Numbered from the stretch's first letter, positions 39,310 through 51,702 are shown. The stretch: DNA of 64,000 nucleotides from Phyllobacterium endophyticum (GCF_003010935.1 NZ_PGGN01000004.1:124001-188000), one strand, 5' to 3'. The notes: generated by a model not told the origin, from the sequence alone. Program-made: numbers and translations.

Positions 39310-39494
39310 CAAGGCAACCCCTCGTATGCTTCCCCATCGAAGCTGAAAACGAGATGAGCGAGATACATCCGGCGGCCGGGACCGCAGATACCCGAGACTA
39401 GTAAAACCAGCCGACTCAAATCAGTTAACGCTTGCCCCTAAAGAATCAGAGAGTTGATTCGCTGACAAGTCCCCAATGATTCAACAATGGAATT
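39310..39494. other. Intergenic part between ddlB and the parD remnant
   Basis: About 185 bases with no gene that I can support. The reading frames here do not match a ParE toxin, which would be expected to follow parD in this direction. It may contain a secondary promoter for ddlB-ftsQ-ftsA-ftsZ. Confidence 0.5.
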
Positions 39495-39747
39495 TCAGGT
39501 AAAAAATTGTGTCAGGAGGAGGCGCTGGCCTTCGATAAAAGAGCCGAAGTCGATTTCACCGGAAGACCCGCTCGCCTCTCCTTCGATCAGCGCAGACCGC
39601 AGGGCCTGAATTTTCAATTCGTGCTCTTCGAGTAGTCGGAGCCCGGCCTGACGACTTCGCTTGCAGGCGCGAACCTGCCGCGCGATACATCGTCGTCGAT
39701 AAATTCACTCAAGTGGTCGCCTGGTGAAATGGAGTGTTTTTGGACAT
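39495..39747 (-). pseudogene. Frameshifted parD-type antitoxin, partner toxin absent
   Basis: Reading the minus strand from ATG at 39747 (AGGAAA before it) gives MSKNTPFH, then after one frameshift GDHLSEFIDDDVSRGRFAPA-SEVVRP, and after a second frameshift GLRLLEEHELKIQALRSALI-EGEASGSSGEIDFGSFIEG. Joined, this is a near-complete ParD antitoxin (ribbon-helix-helix N-terminus and the RLLEEHE helix that grips ParE). The second break looks like loss of one base (AGGCC where AGGGCC would restore the frame). No parE follows. It sits in the gap between ddlB and murB. Confidence 0.75.
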
Positions 39748-39778
39748 CAGGCTTTTCCTGGTATCTAACAACTGGCTG

Positions 39779-40753
39779 CTACAGCAATTGCCCCATGAAC
39801 TCATGCACTTCCTGACCGGGGCGGAAACCGCCGAGGCGCTTTATTTCCCAATGCAGGCGAATACCGGAATTCTGCACCACCCGTGAGCGGATGGTTTCGC
39901 CGAGCGTCTCCAGATCATGACCTGAGGCAGTACCTGTGTTGATCATGAAATTGCAATGCATCGGAGACATCTGCGCGCCGCCAATCATCAGTCCGCGCCC
40001 GCCTGCCTTGTCGATCTCTTTCCACGCGGACGAACCCTCCGGATTCTTGAACGTCGAACCGCCGGTCTTTTCGCGGATGGGCTGCACTGTTTCGCGGTGG
40101 TGCTGCACGGCATCCATCGCCGACTGGATTTCCCCTCGGTCGCCCGGCACGCCCTCGAAAAGAGCCGAGGTGAAGATCAGGTCGCTGGCCGCTCCTGAAT
40201 GGCGATAGGCATAGCCCATGTCGGCATTGGAAAGAATGCGGAGTTCGCCGCTCCGATCGAGCGCTCGCACTTCCACCACCCGCTCGCGCGTTTCGACGCC
40301 ATTGGCGCCTGCGTTCATACGAAGAGCGCCGCCGATGCCTCCGGGAATACCATGATAGAAATGGAAACCTGCGATGCCTGCATCGAGGGCTGCCGCCGCC
40401 ACGCGCTTATCCGGCGTGGCGCTTCCCGCTCGCAACTGCATTTCGCCAACACGCTCCACTTCGCCGAAGCCCTTGGCCGACAGGCGAACCACGAAACCCT
40501 GAATGCCGCCATCGCGCACCAGAAGATTTGAACCAATTCCAACGGTCTGGATCGGATATTCCTCAGGTACGGCCTTGAGGAAGGCCGACAAATCTTCTTC
40601 ATCGGCCGGCTGGAACATGACTTCAGCCGGGCCGCCAGCACGAAACCACGTGACTTTTTCCATGCTCATATTGGGCGTCAGCCGGCCCCGGAGACCGGAC
40701 AATCGATCTCCAAGCTTCTTCAGCAGGGCTTCGCCATCGACGAGTGAAGACAT
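39779..40753 (-). CDS. murB: UDP-N-acetylenolpyruvoylglucosamine reductase
   Basis: A 324-residue FAD enzyme that reduces the enolpyruvyl group to make UDP-MurNAc. FAD-site motifs: [14 protein letters not shown] and [18 protein letters not shown]; the proton-donating serine is in [12 protein letters not shown] and the final glutamate near VHEFM or [10 protein letters not shown]. It is a type II-like length. ATG at 40753 has GGAAGGA upstream. It lies 42 bases after murC. Confidence 0.95.
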   Translation of the reverse strand: MSSLVDGEALLKKLGDRLSGLRGRLTPNMSMEKVTWFRAGGPAEVMFQPADEEDLSAFLKAVPEEYPIQTVGIGSNLLVRDGGIQGFVVRLSAKGFGEVERVGEMQLRAGSATPDKRVAAAALDAGIAGFHFYHGIPGGIGGALRMNAGANGVETRERVVEVRALDRSGELRILSNADMGYAYRHSGAASDLIFTSALFEGVPGDRGEIQSAMDAVQHHRETVQPIREKTGGSTFKNPEGSSAWKEIDKAGGRGLMIGGAQMSPMHCNFMINTGTASGHDLETLGETIRSRVVQNSGIRLHWEIKRLGGFRPGQEVHEFMGQLL

Positions 40754-40795
40754 GTTTTCCTTCCGGCGCTCCGGCCCTGTGGGCAACCGCCAAAT

Positions 40796-42196
40796 CTAGA
40801 GCGCTGCGAGTTCCTTTGGCAAGGCATATGCCCACTGCGTGATATTGCCAGCACCAAGAAAAATCACGAAATCGTCCGGTTTGGCGATCTCGGCAATCAA
40901 AGGCGCAACATCTTGTGGCCCGCTGATATAACGAGCGTCGCGATGCGCGGCGGTTTTGATGCGTGCAACCAGTTCCTGCGAGCTGATCCCTTCGATCGGA
41001 TCCTCCCCGGCTGCATAGACCGGGGCCAGGATGACCGTGTCGGCGTCGTTGAAACAGGCAGCGAACTCGTCGAACAGGCTCGCGAGGCGTGTGTAACGAT
41101 GCGGTTGCACGACGGCGATGACGCGGCCCCTGGCGGAATCCCGTGCCGCGCGCAGCACGGCTTTTATTTCAACGGGATGATGGCCATAGTCATCGAATAT
41201 CTCCACACCGTTCCACGAACCGGTGTGGGTGAAGCGACGCTTGACGCCGCCGAACGAGGAAAGGCCGCTCTTGATATCCTCAGCCGATATGCCGAGCTCA
41301 TGCGCTACGGCAATCGCGGCCGTCGCATTGGAAACGTTGTGGCGCCCGGGCATCGGCAAACGCAGGCCGGTGATCTCGGTGATCCCGCCCGTCTTGCGCT
41401 TGGCAATGTGAACATCGAAACGCGAGGCCGCTCCATCGACGACGAGATTGACGAAACGAACATCGGCCTGCGGATTTTCGCCATATGTGATGACCCTGCG
41501 ATCTTCGATACGCGACACCAGCGACTGTACTTCCGGATGATCGAGACACATGACGCCGAAGCCGTAGAACGGCACGTTTTCCACGAATTGCCGGAACGCC
41601 TCACGAACCCTGTCGAAGGTACCATAATGGTCGAGATGCTCGGGATCGATGTTGGTGACGACTGCAACATCGGCGGGAAGCTTCAAGAATGTACCGTCGC
41701 TTTCGTCCGCTTCGACGACCATCCAGTCGCCCTCGCCCATGCGCGCGTTCGTGCCATAGGCGTTGATAATGCCGCCATTGATCACGGTTGGATCGATCTT
41801 GCCGGCGTCGAGGAGCGCTGCGACCATCGAGGTCGTTGTCGTCTTGCCGTGGGTGCCTCCGATGGCAACTGCCTTGCGAAAGCGCATCAGTTCAGCCAGC
41901 ATCTCCGCCCGGAGCACGACAGGGAGCAGCTTCTCGCGAGCCGCTATCAGTTCAGGATTGGACTTCTTGATAGCTGTCGAGACAACAACGACCTCGGCTT
42001 CGCCAATGTTCTCGGCCTTGTGGCCCACATAGACCTCGATGCCTTTCTCGCGCAGACGTTGCACATTGGCGCTATCGGCCTGGTCCGAACCCTGAACGTC
42101 GTAGCCGAGATTATGCAGGACTTCGGCGATTCCACTCATGCCGATACCGCCGATACCGATAAAATGAACAAGGCCGATGTTGAGCGGCATCTTCAT
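40796..42196 (-). CDS. murC: UDP-N-acetylmuramate--L-alanine ligase
   Basis: A 466-residue Mur ligase. The N-terminal UDP-binding Rossmann part has [18 protein letters not shown], the ATP loop [11 protein letters not shown] lies at residues 113-123, and the C-terminal domain has [14 protein letters not shown]. It adds the first stem residue, L-alanine. Its ATG overlaps the murG stop by four bases (ATGA), after GGAGT. Confidence 0.96.
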   Translation of the reverse strand: MKMPLNIGLVHFIGIGGIGMSGIAEVLHNLGYDVQGSDQADSANVQRLREKGIEVYVGHKAENIGEAEVVVVSTAIKKSNPELIAAREKLLPVVLRAEMLAELMRFRKAVAIGGTHGKTTTTSMVAALLDAGKIDPTVINGGIINAYGTNARMGEGDWMVVEADESDGTFLKLPADVAVVTNIDPEHLDHYGTFDRVREAFRQFVENVPFYGFGVMCLDHPEVQSLVSRIEDRRVITYGENPQADVRFVNLVVDGAASRFDVHIAKRKTGGITEITGLRLPMPGRHNVSNATAAIAVAHELGISAEDIKSGLSSFGGVKRRFTHTGSWNGVEIFDDYGHHPVEIKAVLRAARDSARGRVIAVVQPHRYTRLASLFDEFAACFNDADTVILAPVYAAGEDPIEGISSQELVARIKTAAHRDARYISGPQDVAPLIAEIAKPDDFVIFLGAGNITQWAYALPKELAAL

Positions 42197-43317
42197 GGAC
42201 GCACTCCTTTTTTGAAATCTTCAATCCGTTGACCGGAGGCAATAGCTTCTGCAAGGTCGGCAAGCAACCTCGTGGCCTCAGGTTTGCCCGTGGCGCGCGC
42301 CTTTTCCGCAACAAACGCCAGTCTTGTGGGTTCGCTCATCGCGCTCGTCAGAATAGACGCAATTCGCTCGGGCGAAAGGTCGGACTGTTTGACGACCTCT
42401 GCTCCGCCGGCAGCCTGGAGTGCCGCTGCATTCGCCGCCTGATCATGATCGAGTGCATGCGGGAATGGCACAAGAATAGCGGGCCGGCCTATTGCGGCTA
42501 TTTCTGAAACAGTGGACGCCCCGGACCTGGACAGGATGAAATGTGATTCCGCAATGCGGTGTGGCATATCAACGAAGAACGGCGCGACGTCTGCCTTGAT
42601 GCCTAGTGATTGATAGGCGGAGCGAACGTGCGACTCATCTTCGGCACGGGCTTGCTGAGTCAGGAAGAGACGTTCCCGAAGTTCCGGCGCCAGCAGTTCG
42701 ATGGCCGCGGGAACGGCGGTGGAAAAGTATTGTGCGCCCTGGCTGCCTCCAAAAACGAGAAAATGGAATGGCTGGTGTGCCTGTGAAGCCTTGTAGGCTT
42801 TGCCGACCTCCGCCAGAACGGCCGGCCGCACCGGGTTGCCGGTGGTGATTATCTTTTGCGACAATGAGCCAGTATCTGACAGGAAACCGCCTGCGATCGC
42901 ATTGACCCTAGGTGCAAGGGCCTTGTTGGCGCGGCCCATCACAGCGTTCTGCTCGTGCACGAGCGTCGGTATCCCCATGCCGCTCGCTGCATATAGCGGC
43001 GGCAACGTTGGGTAGCCGCCAAACCCGGCGACCAGCTTCGGCTTCATCGCCCGGAAAATTTTACGGGAATCGAGATTGCCCAGCCACAGGGTCCAGAAGG
43101 TCCGCGCCAGCGCCACCGGATTACGCCCGGCTATCGTCGCAGACCTCACGACATGAATCTTCTCCGCGGGAAAAGAGCTGGTGAACCGCCGGGCGCGGTC
43201 ATCGGTTACCAGATGAATTTCCCAATCGCGCGCGATCAATTCATACGCCAGCGCTTCGGCCGGAAACAGGTGTCCGCCAGTCCCCCCGGCGGCAAGAAAA
43301 ATGACCCCCTTCGGCAT
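42193..43317 (-). CDS. murG: UDP-GlcNAc:lipid I N-acetylglucosaminyltransferase
   Basis: A 374-residue GT-B glycosyltransferase that turns lipid I into lipid II at the inner face of the membrane. The two glycine-rich loops are present: [16 protein letters not shown] near the N-terminus and [12 protein letters not shown] in the middle, with the nucleotide-sugar site [15 protein letters not shown]. Gap to ftsW is three bases; overlap with murC is four. Confidence 0.96.
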   Translation of the reverse strand: MPKGVIFLAAGGTGGHLFPAEALAYELIARDWEIHLVTDDRARRFTSSFPAEKIHVVRSATIAGRNPVALARTFWTLWLGNLDSRKIFRAMKPKLVAGFGGYPTLPPLYAASGMGIPTLVHEQNAVMGRANKALAPRVNAIAGGFLSDTGSLSQKIITTGNPVRPAVLAEVGKAYKASQAHQPFHFLVFGGSQGAQYFSTAVPAAIELLAPELRERLFLTQQARAEDESHVRSAYQSLGIKADVAPFFVDMPHRIAESHFILSRSGASTVSEIAAIGRPAILVPFPHALDHDQAANAAALQAAGGAEVVKQSDLSPERIASILTSAMSEPTRLAFVAEKARATGKPEATRLLADLAEAIASGQRIEDFKKGVRP

Positions 43318-43320
43318 GGA

Positions 43321-44478
43321 TCAGGTCGCGCCGGCCATAGAGTGCATTTTCGAATTGGCGAGCGTTGCCGAGCGGCGGGCCTCGGGGCGGCGGCGCGTGA
43401 GCGCAAGGAGAAGCCCTGTCGAAATCGCCACTGCGATCAAGGATGAACCGCCGTAGGAGATGAATGGCAAGGTCATTCCTTTCGCCGGCATCAGGTGCAG
43501 ATTGACGGAGATATTGATGATCGATTGGAAGCCGAACAGAATGACCAGGCCTGAAACCGCAAGCCGGGTGAAATCATCGCGCTCTTTTAGCGCAATCGAC
43601 AAGCCGCGGATGACGATGAAGCCAAAGATCAGCACGATGAGCAGACAGAGGGCGATGCCGTATTCTTCGGCCGTCACGGAAAAGATAAAGTCGGTGTGGC
43701 TATCGGGAATAATGCGCTTGATCGTTCCCTCGCCCGGTCCCTGGCCGAACCAGCCACCCCGGACAATCGCCTCACGTCCAGCATCTACCTGGAATGTATC
43801 ACCTTCGCCGGTCATGAAGCGGTCGATACGGCCCGCCACGTGCGGGAACACCGTGTAGGCTCCGAAGAAACCGCCAACTGCCATCACACCAAGGAGGATG
43901 ATCCAGAACCAGGGTACGCCGGCCATGAAGAACATCGCGCCCCAGGTGACGGCGGTCAGGATCGTTTGTCCAAGATCCGGCTGTGCAACCAGCAATGCGG
44001 CGACAACGGCAAACAGGACCATGGCGAAGAAATTGCCCGGTATATCCTTACGGCGCTCGTTTTCGGCAAACAGCCACGCGCAGATGATGACGAAGGCGGG
44101 TTTCATGAACTCCGACGGCTGGATTGAAATGCCAGCGAGAGAGACCCAGCGCCTTGCGCCCTTGACTTCAATACCGAAAAACAGAGCGCCGACCATGGCC
44201 ACCAGCGAAATACCCAGCATGATCATGGCAAAGCGGCGGATAGTCTTCGGCGCCATGAAGGAAACAGCAAACATCACCATCACCGCCGGTACCATGAACA
44301 GTGTCTGCCGCTTGACGAAATGGAAACTGTCGAGGCCAATACGCTCGGCTACCGCGGGGCTTGCCGCAAAGGACAGCAAAATGCCAAGTCCCATGAGCGC
44401 GAGGCAGGCGGCAAGAAGAAAACGATCGATTGTCCACCACCAGTCGGCGACAGGACCACGGTCAACGCGACTAACCAT
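43321..44478 (-). CDS. ftsW: Septal peptidoglycan glycosyltransferase FtsW (SEDS family)
   Basis: A 385-residue SEDS protein with about ten membrane helices. SEDS landmarks: [27 protein letters not shown] and the catalytic-loop region [17 protein letters not shown], then [20 protein letters not shown] and [20 protein letters not shown] near the end. It polymerises lipid II with FtsI at the septum. ATG at 44478 lies inside the last codons of murD (8-base overlap); an in-frame extension of 84 codons exists upstream but is not FtsW-like. Confidence 0.95.
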   Translation of the reverse strand: MVSRVDRGPVADWWWTIDRFLLAACLALMGLGILLSFAASPAVAERIGLDSFHFVKRQTLFMVPAVMVMFAVSFMAPKTIRRFAMIMLGISLVAMVGALFFGIEVKGARRWVSLAGISIQPSEFMKPAFVIICAWLFAENERRKDIPGNFFAMVLFAVVAALLVAQPDLGQTILTAVTWGAMFFMAGVPWFWIILLGVMAVGGFFGAYTVFPHVAGRIDRFMTGEGDTFQVDAGREAIVRGGWFGQGPGEGTIKRIIPDSHTDFIFSVTAEEYGIALCLLIVLIFGFIVIRGLSIALKERDDFTRLAVSGLVILFGFQSIINISVNLHLMPAKGMTLPFISYGGSSLIAVAISTGLLLALTRRRPEARRSATLANSKMHSMAGAT

Positions 44479-45877
44479 TATGAGAACCCCCGATTGGTAC
44501 AACGCCCTCAAGCGCGAGAACGGCGGAGCGGAATGCTTCGCCGCGTTTTTCAAAGTTCTGGAACTGATCGAAACTGGCGCAGGCAGGCGAGAGCAGGACC
44601 ACCGGCTCGCTCGTGCCATCGCGGGCCGCGTCGCGAGCGGCATGATCAACCGCCGCGCCGATTGTGCCGGATATCTCGAATGGTGCGGCGTCGCCGAGCG
44701 TGGCCGCAAATTGCGGCGCTGCTTCACCAATCAGATAGGCCTTGGCAATGCGCGGGAAGAAGCCGGATAGCGAAGCGATGCCGCCTTCTTTGGGTAGTCC
44801 CCCTGCAATCCAGTAAATGCGCGGAAAAGACGAAAGCGCCGGCGCCGCAGCTTCGGCATTCGTCGCCTTGGAGTCGTTGACGAACAAGGTATTGCCCAGT
44901 CGTGCCACCTGTTCCATGCGATGGGCAAGGCCCGGAAACGTTCTCAATCCGGAATTGATTTCTTCCCTTGAAAGGCCGACCGCGCGGCAGGCGGCGAAGG
45001 CCGCCAATGCATTTTGCGCATTGTGTTCGCCGCGTAGCGACCCTATGCCCGCAAGCGACCCGACGACCGTTCTGTCGCCGTTCTTTGCAAATAGCAACTC
45101 GGTACCTTCTGCGAAATATCCGTTGGCTATCTGCATTCGTTTTGAGATGCGGATGACGGATTTACCTGTCCGCTCCAGGCGGTCGCCGATTGCAGCCGAA
45201 AAACTGTCATCGCAACCGACGATGGCGGTGTCGCTTCCGGCAACGAGACGTTCCTTGATCTCGGCGTAATGCTGCATCGTGCCATGGCGGTCGAGGTGAT
45301 CCGGCGTCAGGTTTAGCAGGATACCGGCCGTGGGGTTGAGCGAAGGTGCTAGATCGATCTGGTACGAGGAACACTCAACCACATAGACGCGACCGTCTGC
45401 AGGAGGCTGCAATGTCATCACCGCGGTGCCTATATTGCCTCCAAGCTGCATATCGCGTCCTGAGGACTTGATGATATGAGCGATCAGCGCCGTGGTCGTC
45501 GACTTACCGTTGGTGCCGGTAATCGCAATGAACGGGCTGTTCTTGTTCGCAAGATTGCGCTCGCGCACAAAGAGCTCGACATCTCCGATTATCTCGACGC
45601 CGGCGGCCCGTGCCAGATCGACGGTCCAATGCGGGCGAGGATGAGTAAGAGGCACGCCGGGCGACAGGACGAAGGACGAAAACGCCCTCCAGTCAACCTG
45701 CCTGAGGTCAGCGGTCTTGATACCAGCACTGTTCGCGCGCGCCACGCTCTCCGGATTGTCATCCCAGGCGATCACGCTCGCTCCGCCAGCGGCAATCGCC
45801 TGTGCCGTCGCAATGCCCGAACCGCCGAGCCCGAAGAGCGCGACGGTCTTGTCCTTCATGGAGTGGGCGATGATCAT
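44471..45877 (-). CDS. murD: UDP-N-acetylmuramoyl-L-alanine--D-glutamate ligase
   Basis: A 468-residue Mur ligase: N-terminal [20 protein letters not shown] loop [14 protein letters not shown] (residues 118-131), and [20 protein letters not shown] in the central domain. It adds D-glutamate. Two starts are possible, ATG 45877 (used here) and ATG 45859, the latter giving [10 protein letters not shown]. The gap to mraY is eight bases. Confidence 0.96.
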   Translation of the reverse strand: MIIAHSMKDKTVALFGLGGSGIATAQAIAAGGASVIAWDDNPESVARANSAGIKTADLRQVDWRAFSSFVLSPGVPLTHPRPHWTVDLARAAGVEIIGDVELFVRERNLANKNSPFIAITGTNGKSTTTALIAHIIKSSGRDMQLGGNIGTAVMTLQPPADGRVYVVECSSYQIDLAPSLNPTAGILLNLTPDHLDRHGTMQHYAEIKERLVAGSDTAIVGCDDSFSAAIGDRLERTGKSVIRISKRMQIANGYFAEGTELLFAKNGDRTVVGSLAGIGSLRGEHNAQNALAAFAACRAVGLSREEINSGLRTFPGLAHRMEQVARLGNTLFVNDSKATNAEAAAPALSSFPRIYWIAGGLPKEGGIASLSGFFPRIAKAYLIGEAAPQFAATLGDAAPFEISGTIGAAVDHAARDAARDGTSEPVVLLSPACASFDQFQNFEKRGEAFRSAVLALEGVVPIGGSHNG

Positions 45878-45885
45878 GCGGACGC

Positions 45886-46968
45886 CTACCGGAGTTTCAG
45901 TGTGGAAAGGCCGATGAGCGCCAGGATCACGGCGATGATCCAGAAGCGGATCACCACCTGGCTCTCGGTCCAGCCCTTCTTTTCGAAATGGTGGTGGATC
46001 GGCGCCATCAGGAAGACGCGCTTGCCTGTCATCTTGAACGATGCCACTTGAATGATCACTGACATCGCCTCCATGACGAATACGCCACCGATGATTGCAA
46101 GGACGATCTCGTGCTTGGTAGCGACGGCAACGGCACCGATGAGCCCGCCAAGCGCCAGCGACCCGGTGTCACCCATGAAAATGGCCGCTGGGGGGGCGTT
46201 GAACCAGAGAAAGCCGAGACCCGCGCCGATGACGGAACCGAGAACCACGGCGAGCTCGCCCGTGCCAGGTGTGAAATGGATTTGCAAATAATCCGCAAAA
46301 ATCGCGTTACCGGCGAGATAAGCGATCACCCCGAACGAGGCGGCGGCAATCATCACCGGTACGGTGGCCAGACCGTCCAGACCATCGGTGAAATTCACGG
46401 CATTGCCTGCGCCGACCATGACGAAGGCGGCGAAAGGAATGAAGAAAATACCGAGATTGAGGATGAATTCCTTGGCAAACGGAAAGGTCAGCGATGACGA
46501 AAACGGCTCCTGCCCCGCGCGCATGATCGCGAGCCCGGCAATGGCAGCGACCAGGAACTCGATGCCAAGGCGCGCGCGGGCGGAGAAGCCTTTGAACGAC
46601 TGTTTGCTGACCTTGAGGTAATCGTCGTAGAAACCGATCGCCCCGAAGAACAGCGCGACCAGCAGAACGATCCACACATAGACGTTCGACCAGTTTGCCC
46701 AAAGCAGGGACGACAGGACGATACCCGTCATGATCATCAGTCCGCCCATGGTCGGGGTGCCGGCCTTCTTGAAATGTGTCTGCGGGCCATCTGCACGGAT
46801 CGGCTGGCCACGCCCCTGTCGGATGCGCAAAGAGTCGATGATGCGTGGCCCGAAGAGGAAGACAATCAGCGCAGATGTGATCAGCGCGCCGCCGGTCCTG
46901 AACGTGATGTAGCGGAACACGTTGAGAATCTGGATATGTTCCGCCAGACCGGCGAGATAGTAGAGCAT
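45886..46968 (-). CDS. mraY: Phospho-MurNAc-pentapeptide translocase
   Basis: A 360-residue polytopic enzyme (about ten helices) that joins phospho-MurNAc-pentapeptide to undecaprenyl phosphate, making lipid I. Signature motifs: [35 protein letters not shown] and [12 protein letters not shown], with the aspartates that bind Mg2+, and the loop [11 protein letters not shown]. The gap to murF is 25 bases. Confidence 0.97.
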   Translation of the reverse strand: MLYYLAGLAEHIQILNVFRYITFRTGGALITSALIVFLFGPRIIDSLRIRQGRGQPIRADGPQTHFKKAGTPTMGGLMIMTGIVLSSLLWANWSNVYVWIVLLVALFFGAIGFYDDYLKVSKQSFKGFSARARLGIEFLVAAIAGLAIMRAGQEPFSSSLTFPFAKEFILNLGIFFIPFAAFVMVGAGNAVNFTDGLDGLATVPVMIAAASFGVIAYLAGNAIFADYLQIHFTPGTGELAVVLGSVIGAGLGFLWFNAPPAAIFMGDTGSLALGGLIGAVAVATKHEIVLAIIGGVFVMEAMSVIIQVASFKMTGKRVFLMAPIHHHFEKKGWTESQVVIRFWIIAVILALIGLSTLKLR

Positions 46969-46993
46969 TTAGCTAATTCCCCATGACCGCAAA

Positions 46994-48427
46994 CTACTCG
47001 GCAGGACCGAGAGGCTCTACGGTGTTGTATTTCTGCAAGAGCGTTTTCACGATCTGCGCGAAGCCGGTCCCCTTGGACGACTTGACCATGATCACATCCC
47101 CCGCCCGGATCGTGTTCAGCAATTGCGGTTGCAATTCGTCTACGCTCTGCCTGTATTCGGCATGAAATTCAACCGGCATGGCCGCCTTCAGAGCCGCCAT
47201 TTCGGGTCCGCCGAGAAAAACCATGTTGATAGGATTGGCAAGGATCACCGAGGAAATATCCGCATGGAGCTTGGGGGCCTGCTTGCCAAGTTCCAGCATA
47301 TCGCCAAGCACGGCTATGCGACGCCCTTTGCCTTGGGGCGTTGCAGCCGCCAGAAGCTCGATTGCAGCGCGCATAGAGGCTGGGTTGGCATTGTAGCTCT
47401 CGTCGATTAGCGTGAATGTACCACCGGGAACTTCAAGCGAGTGGCGTGCGCCGCGACCGCTTTCCGGACGCAGGGACGCAAGCGCCAATGTCACTTTGGC
47501 CATGTCTGCGCCGGTCAGATGCGCGGCGCCCAGAACGGCCAGAACATTTTGCACGATATGCCTGCCCGGCGCTCCGATCTTGACGACCGCCTCCTCGCCG
47601 GCGAGACGGGCCGTCAGGCAAGAGCATCCATCGTGGAGCTTCAGCTTTATCAGGCGATAATCGGCACGCGCGTTCTCGCCGAAGGTCTTGATGTGCTCGA
47701 CACCCGCGTCGACAGCCAGCTTCTCCAAAAGTTTGAAGTGCTTGTCGTCGCGGTTGAGCAATGCATAGCCGCCTGGCACAAGTCCTTCGAATATTTCAGC
47801 CTTGGCGACGGCGATTTCCTGCAGGTTCCGGAAGTGTCCGAGATGCGCTGGCGCAATCAATGTGATCAAGGAAACGTGCGGGCGAACCATCTTGACGAGC
47901 GGGCGGATTTCATCCGCATGGTTCATGCCGATTTCAAAAACACCGTAATCGGTGTCCGCCGGCATGCGCGCGAGCGTCAGCGGCACACCCCAATGATTAT
48001 TGAAGGACGCAACCGAGGCATGGACTTTTCCGGCCTGTGCAAGGACGTGACGCAGCGCTTCCTTGGTCGTTGTCTTGCCGACCGATCCTGTGACGGCGAT
48101 GATCTGCGCATGCGAACGCTGCCGCGAGGCGATGCCCAACCGGGTCATGGCGGCCAATACGTCGTCAACGACAATCATCGGCACCTTCAATTTGCCGAGC
48201 GCAGGCAGCTTCGCTTCGGCGACGACGAGCAGCGCAGCGCCAGCGGCCACGGCAGCGGTCGCATAGTCATGGCCGTCCAGTGCGTCGCCTTTTATGGCAA
48301 AGAACGCTTCGCCCGGTTGCAGGGTTCGCGTATCGATGGATATCCCTGTGATCCCCTCGGGCAATCTTCCGACGGGCCGCCCATTCATGGCCTCGACCAT
48401 AGAATCGGAAGTCCAGAGCAGGCTCAT
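46994..48427 (-). CDS. murF: UDP-MurNAc-tripeptide--D-alanyl-D-alanine ligase
   Basis: A 477-residue Mur ligase with the ATP loop [15 protein letters not shown] (residues 111-125), [13 protein letters not shown] after it, and [18 protein letters not shown] in the C-terminal half. It adds the D-Ala-D-Ala made by Ddl to complete the pentapeptide. Its start overlaps murE by four bases (ATGA). Confidence 0.96.
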   Translation of the reverse strand: MSLLWTSDSMVEAMNGRPVGRLPEGITGISIDTRTLQPGEAFFAIKGDALDGHDYATAAVAAGAALLVVAEAKLPALGKLKVPMIVVDDVLAAMTRLGIASRQRSHAQIIAVTGSVGKTTTKEALRHVLAQAGKVHASVASFNNHWGVPLTLARMPADTDYGVFEIGMNHADEIRPLVKMVRPHVSLITLIAPAHLGHFRNLQEIAVAKAEIFEGLVPGGYALLNRDDKHFKLLEKLAVDAGVEHIKTFGENARADYRLIKLKLHDGCSCLTARLAGEEAVVKIGAPGRHIVQNVLAVLGAAHLTGADMAKVTLALASLRPESGRGARHSLEVPGGTFTLIDESYNANPASMRAAIELLAAATPQGKGRRIAVLGDMLELGKQAPKLHADISSVILANPINMVFLGGPEMAALKAAMPVEFHAEYRQSVDELQPQLLNTIRAGDVIMVKSSKGTGFAQIVKTLLQKYNTVEPLGPAE

Positions 48428-49893
48428 GCACCCTTCTCCCGAGCCAGCCGCGCCTTCAGGGCCTCGGCAACTTCAACATGGTCCGAGAACGGGAGTACGA
48501 TGTCGCCGATGGTTTGGCCCTCCTCGTGCCCCTTTCCCGCAACAATCAGCGTGTCGCCGGTTTTCATCATGGCGACGGCTTCATGGATTGCTTCGCGGCG
48601 ATCGGCAATCTCCCGGGCACTGGGGGCCGCGGCCAAAATCTCGGCTCTGATCGTGGCGGGCACTTCGGAACGAGGATTGTCATCGGTCACGATGACCACA
48701 TCCGCCAGACGCGTTGCGATCTCGCCCATCATCGGGCGCTTGCCCTTGTCACGATCACCTCCACAACCGAAAACGACGATAACGCGGCCGGTCGTGAACG
48801 GGCGAACCGACGTCAGCACGTTTTCGAGCGCATCGGGTTTGTGGGCATAGTCTACATACGCAGGCGCGCCATCTTCAGTCGCGCCAACAAGATCAAGCCG
48901 CCCCGGCGCACCTTTAAGGCGCTCGAGGCCGCGCATGGCTGCTGCCGCGGGAACACCGGTGGCGATCGCCAGTCCCGCCGCAACAAGTCCGTTGGCAACC
49001 TGGAAATCGCCAGCAAGCGGCAGGGTAATCTCAAAGATCTCACCGGCAATGTGGACTTCGACGTGCTGGCGGAAGCGCTCGTGCTCGACGCGTTTAACCG
49101 TAATGAAATCGCCCTTTCGACCAACGGTCAAAACCAAGCAACCGGCGTCAGTGGCAGCGGCGATAGTCGCTTTGGAAAACGGATCATCCGCAAAGATGAT
49201 TGCGGGCGAACCCTTCGGCAGAAGCTCTCTGAACAGGCGCAGCTTGGCCGCATGATATTCATCCACGGTCGCATGATAATCCATATGGTCGCGGCCGAGA
49301 TTGGTGAAGGCACCTGCCGAGAGCCTGACACCGTCCAGCCGACGCTGGTCCAGACCATGCGACGACGCTTCCATCGCCGCATGCGTGACGCCCTCGTCGA
49401 CGAGTTCCCGGAGCAATTTGTGGAGTTCGACCGGGTCCGGTGTCGTCAGCGAGCCATAGTCATCGCGCTTCGGCGAAACGACCCCTGTCGTGCCGATACT
49501 GGCGGAGGCAAAGCCCGCCTGCGCCCAGATCTGACGCGTAAAAGAAGCGACCGATGTCTTGCCGCTCGTGCCCGTGATGGCAACCATGACGTCGGGCTGC
49601 GCCTTGTAGAAGCTGGCAGCAGCCAGAGCCAACGTCCGGCGAGCGTCATCGACGTAGATGATCGGCACGGAAATATTGCCAAGCTTCGCCCCTCGCGACG
49701 CTACGATGACAGCCGCTCCCCGCGCAGCCGCATCAGCAGCATAGGCCACACCGTCGGCCTTAGAGCCTTTCAATGCCGCGAACAGGAAACCACGCTCGAC
49801 CTGACGGGAATCCGACGTAAGGCCACGGATGTTCTTATCTCCGAGTTCGGAGATGGCCAGGGCGGGAATGCCGTTCAGATCTTTCAGTTTCAT
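48424..49893 (-). CDS. murE: UDP-MurNAc-dipeptide--meso-diaminopimelate ligase
   Basis: A 489-residue Mur ligase. ATP loop [14 protein letters not shown] at residues 105-118; the DNPR motif ([11 protein letters not shown]), whose arginine selects meso-diaminopimelate rather than lysine, is present, so the organism has mDAP-type peptidoglycan. It lies 69 bases after ftsI. Confidence 0.96.
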   Translation of the reverse strand: MKLKDLNGIPALAISELGDKNIRGLTSDSRQVERGFLFAALKGSKADGVAYAADAAARGAAVIVASRGAKLGNISVPIIYVDDARRTLALAAASFYKAQPDVMVAITGTSGKTSVASFTRQIWAQAGFASASIGTTGVVSPKRDDYGSLTTPDPVELHKLLRELVDEGVTHAAMEASSHGLDQRRLDGVRLSAGAFTNLGRDHMDYHATVDEYHAAKLRLFRELLPKGSPAIIFADDPFSKATIAAATDAGCLVLTVGRKGDFITVKRVEHERFRQHVEVHIAGEIFEITLPLAGDFQVANGLVAAGLAIATGVPAAAAMRGLERLKGAPGRLDLVGATEDGAPAYVDYAHKPDALENVLTSVRPFTTGRVIVVFGCGGDRDKGKRPMMGEIATRLADVVIVTDDNPRSEVPATIRAEILAAAPSAREIADRREAIHEAVAMMKTGDTLIVAGKGHEEGQTIGDIVLPFSDHVEVAEALKARLAREKGA

Positions 49894-49962
49894 GGCCGGA
49901 CTGGACTCATCTTCACTTGAAAACTGCCGAAAACACGACCCGTTGATTCGCGTTTCGCTAGG

Positions 49963-51702
49963 TTATTGGTCAAAGTTTACCATCAATGGAGCGGATTCTT
50001 GTTCTTCGCGGAAATCAGGCTGTACCCCCAGGAATGAAGCGGACCTGCGAATGATATCTGCAACCATCGGCGCCGCATTGAAACCAGCGGTCGCACCAAC
50101 TTTGCCTTCCTCCGCCTTGGGCTCATCGATAATGGTCAAAACCACATATTCCGGCTTGTCGATCGGAAATGCTGCGACGAAGGCGTTGAAGCGAACATCG
50201 CTCGAATAGCGTCCGTTGATAACCTTTTCGGCCGTACCGGTCTTGCCGCCAACCCGATAGCCTTTGACATTGGCGCGAGAGCCTGAGCCGCCCGAACCCG
50301 TCTCACTGTTGAGCCGGTAGAGATAGCGCATATCCTCGCTGGTCTTCTCGCTGACGACCTGCTTTGCAACCTTGCTTGCCTCATCGATCGTGCGAGGAAG
50401 GAACGTCGGCTGGATCAGCTTGCCGCCATTCATCAATGCAGCCGCGCCGACTGCCGTCTGCAGGGGCGTCGTTGCCATGCCATGACCGAAGGCAATGGTA
50501 ATGGAATGCACTTTCTTCCAGACCTTCGGCTCCATCGGACGGGCGACCTCGGGCAATTCCGTCTGCATCCGATCAAGCAGACCCATGCGATGCAGGAATT
50601 CACGGTGTCCTTCGATACCAACAACGTCCGCCTCCTTCGCGGAGCCGATGTTCGAAGAATAGATGAACACTTCCGGCATTGTCAGGATACGATTCTTCCC
50701 GTGGAAATCGCGGATCGTCTGGCGACCTATGGTGATCGGGCGCCTCGCGTCGAAAGTACTTTGCAGATTCACCTTACCAGAATCGAGCGCCATCGCCGTC
50801 GTAAAACTCTTGATGGTGGAGCCCATCTCATATGTTCCAGCAGACATGCGGTTGAGGTGATCTTTGTCCAACACGTTGAACGGATTGTTGGGATCGAAGT
50901 CTGGCGCAGAGGCCATCGCAAGCACTTCGCCCGTGTGAATGTTGAGCACCACGGCACCGGCGGCAATTGCCCGGTATTTCTGCATGGCGGTCACCACGAC
51001 ATCGCGGACGACATGCTGGACCCGCAGATCGATGGACAATTTCACCGGTTCAAGCGACCGGCTGTCGGCAAGGCCGACATCGCGCAGATCCGACAGCCCC
51101 TGCTCGTCGATGTACTTTTCCATGCCGGCAGTACCCTGGTTGTCGATATTGACGAGGCCAAGGATGTGCGAGGCGGTGGGGCCACCGGGATAGAAGCGCG
51201 ACTTCTCCGTGCGAAACCCTATGCCCGGAATGCCCAGCGCCATGATCTGGCTCTTTTGCTGCGGTGTCATTCCGCGCTTCAGCCAGGCGAATCCTGTCCC
51301 GCTCTTGAGGCGGCTATAGGTCTGTTCGAAGTTGAGATCGGGCAGAACCGTCGAAAGCAGCTCTATCGCTTCATCCGGATCGACAATCTTGCGAGGTTCG
51401 GCATAGAGCGATGCTGTCTTGATGTCGGTGGCAAGGACCTCGCCATTACGGTCGAGGATATCGGGGCGCGACGCGAGCACGGCTCCGGTCGGACCATTAT
51501 AGCCCGTCGTGTCTTCCTGCATTCCGTAATAAACGAGCCGCCCGCCGATGATCCCATATATGCCGACGAAACAAGCTATGGCCATGACGACACGATTGCG
51601 GGCGCGATTGCCGGATTTCTTCTTCCTGGCATCCAGCGCGAACGCGGGGGCTTTGACTGTTTCCAGTTCGGTTTTCTTCCGTTTGATCCAGGTCGCAGTC
51701 AT
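49963..51702 (-). CDS. ftsI: Septal transpeptidase FtsI (PBP3)
   Basis: A 579-residue class B penicillin-binding protein: basic cytoplasmic tail, one membrane helix (VVMAIACFVGIYGIIGGRLV), a pedestal domain and a transpeptidase. Active-site motifs are S295-T-I-K298 (MGSTIKSF), S349-S-N351 (IYSSNIGSA) and KTG in GGKTGTAEK. It cross-links septal peptidoglycan together with FtsW. The ATG overlaps the ftsL stop by one base (TGATG). Confidence 0.96.
   Translation of the reverse strand: MTATWIKRKKTELETVKAPAFALDARKKKSGNRARNRVVMAIACFVGIYGIIGGRLVYYGMQEDTTGYNGPTGAVLASRPDILDRNGEVLATDIKTASLYAEPRKIVDPDEAIELLSTVLPDLNFEQTYSRLKSGTGFAWLKRGMTPQQKSQIMALGIPGIGFRTEKSRFYPGGPTASHILGLVNIDNQGTAGMEKYIDEQGLSDLRDVGLADSRSLEPVKLSIDLRVQHVVRDVVVTAMQKYRAIAAGAVVLNIHTGEVLAMASAPDFDPNNPFNVLDKDHLNRMSAGTYEMGSTIKSFTTAMALDSGKVNLQSTFDARRPITIGRQTIRDFHGKNRILTMPEVFIYSSNIGSAKEADVVGIEGHREFLHRMGLLDRMQTELPEVARPMEPKVWKKVHSITIAFGHGMATTPLQTAVGAAALMNGGKLIQPTFLPRTIDEASKVAKQVVSEKTSEDMRYLYRLNSETGSGGSGSRANVKGYRVGGKTGTAEKVINGRYSSDVRFNAFVAAFPIDKPEYVVLTIIDEPKAEEGKVGATAGFNAAPMVADIIRRSASFLGVQPDFREEQESAPLMVNFDQ

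Noticed and set aside
39340..39480. A parE toxin gene downstream of the parD remnant
   Set aside because: None of the three minus-strand frames gives ParE-like sequence; the toxin appears to be gone.
40913..42232. 439-codon plus-strand frame opposite murC
   Set aside because: It is the complement of a certain gene, begins without a ribosome site, and its translation resembles no protein family.
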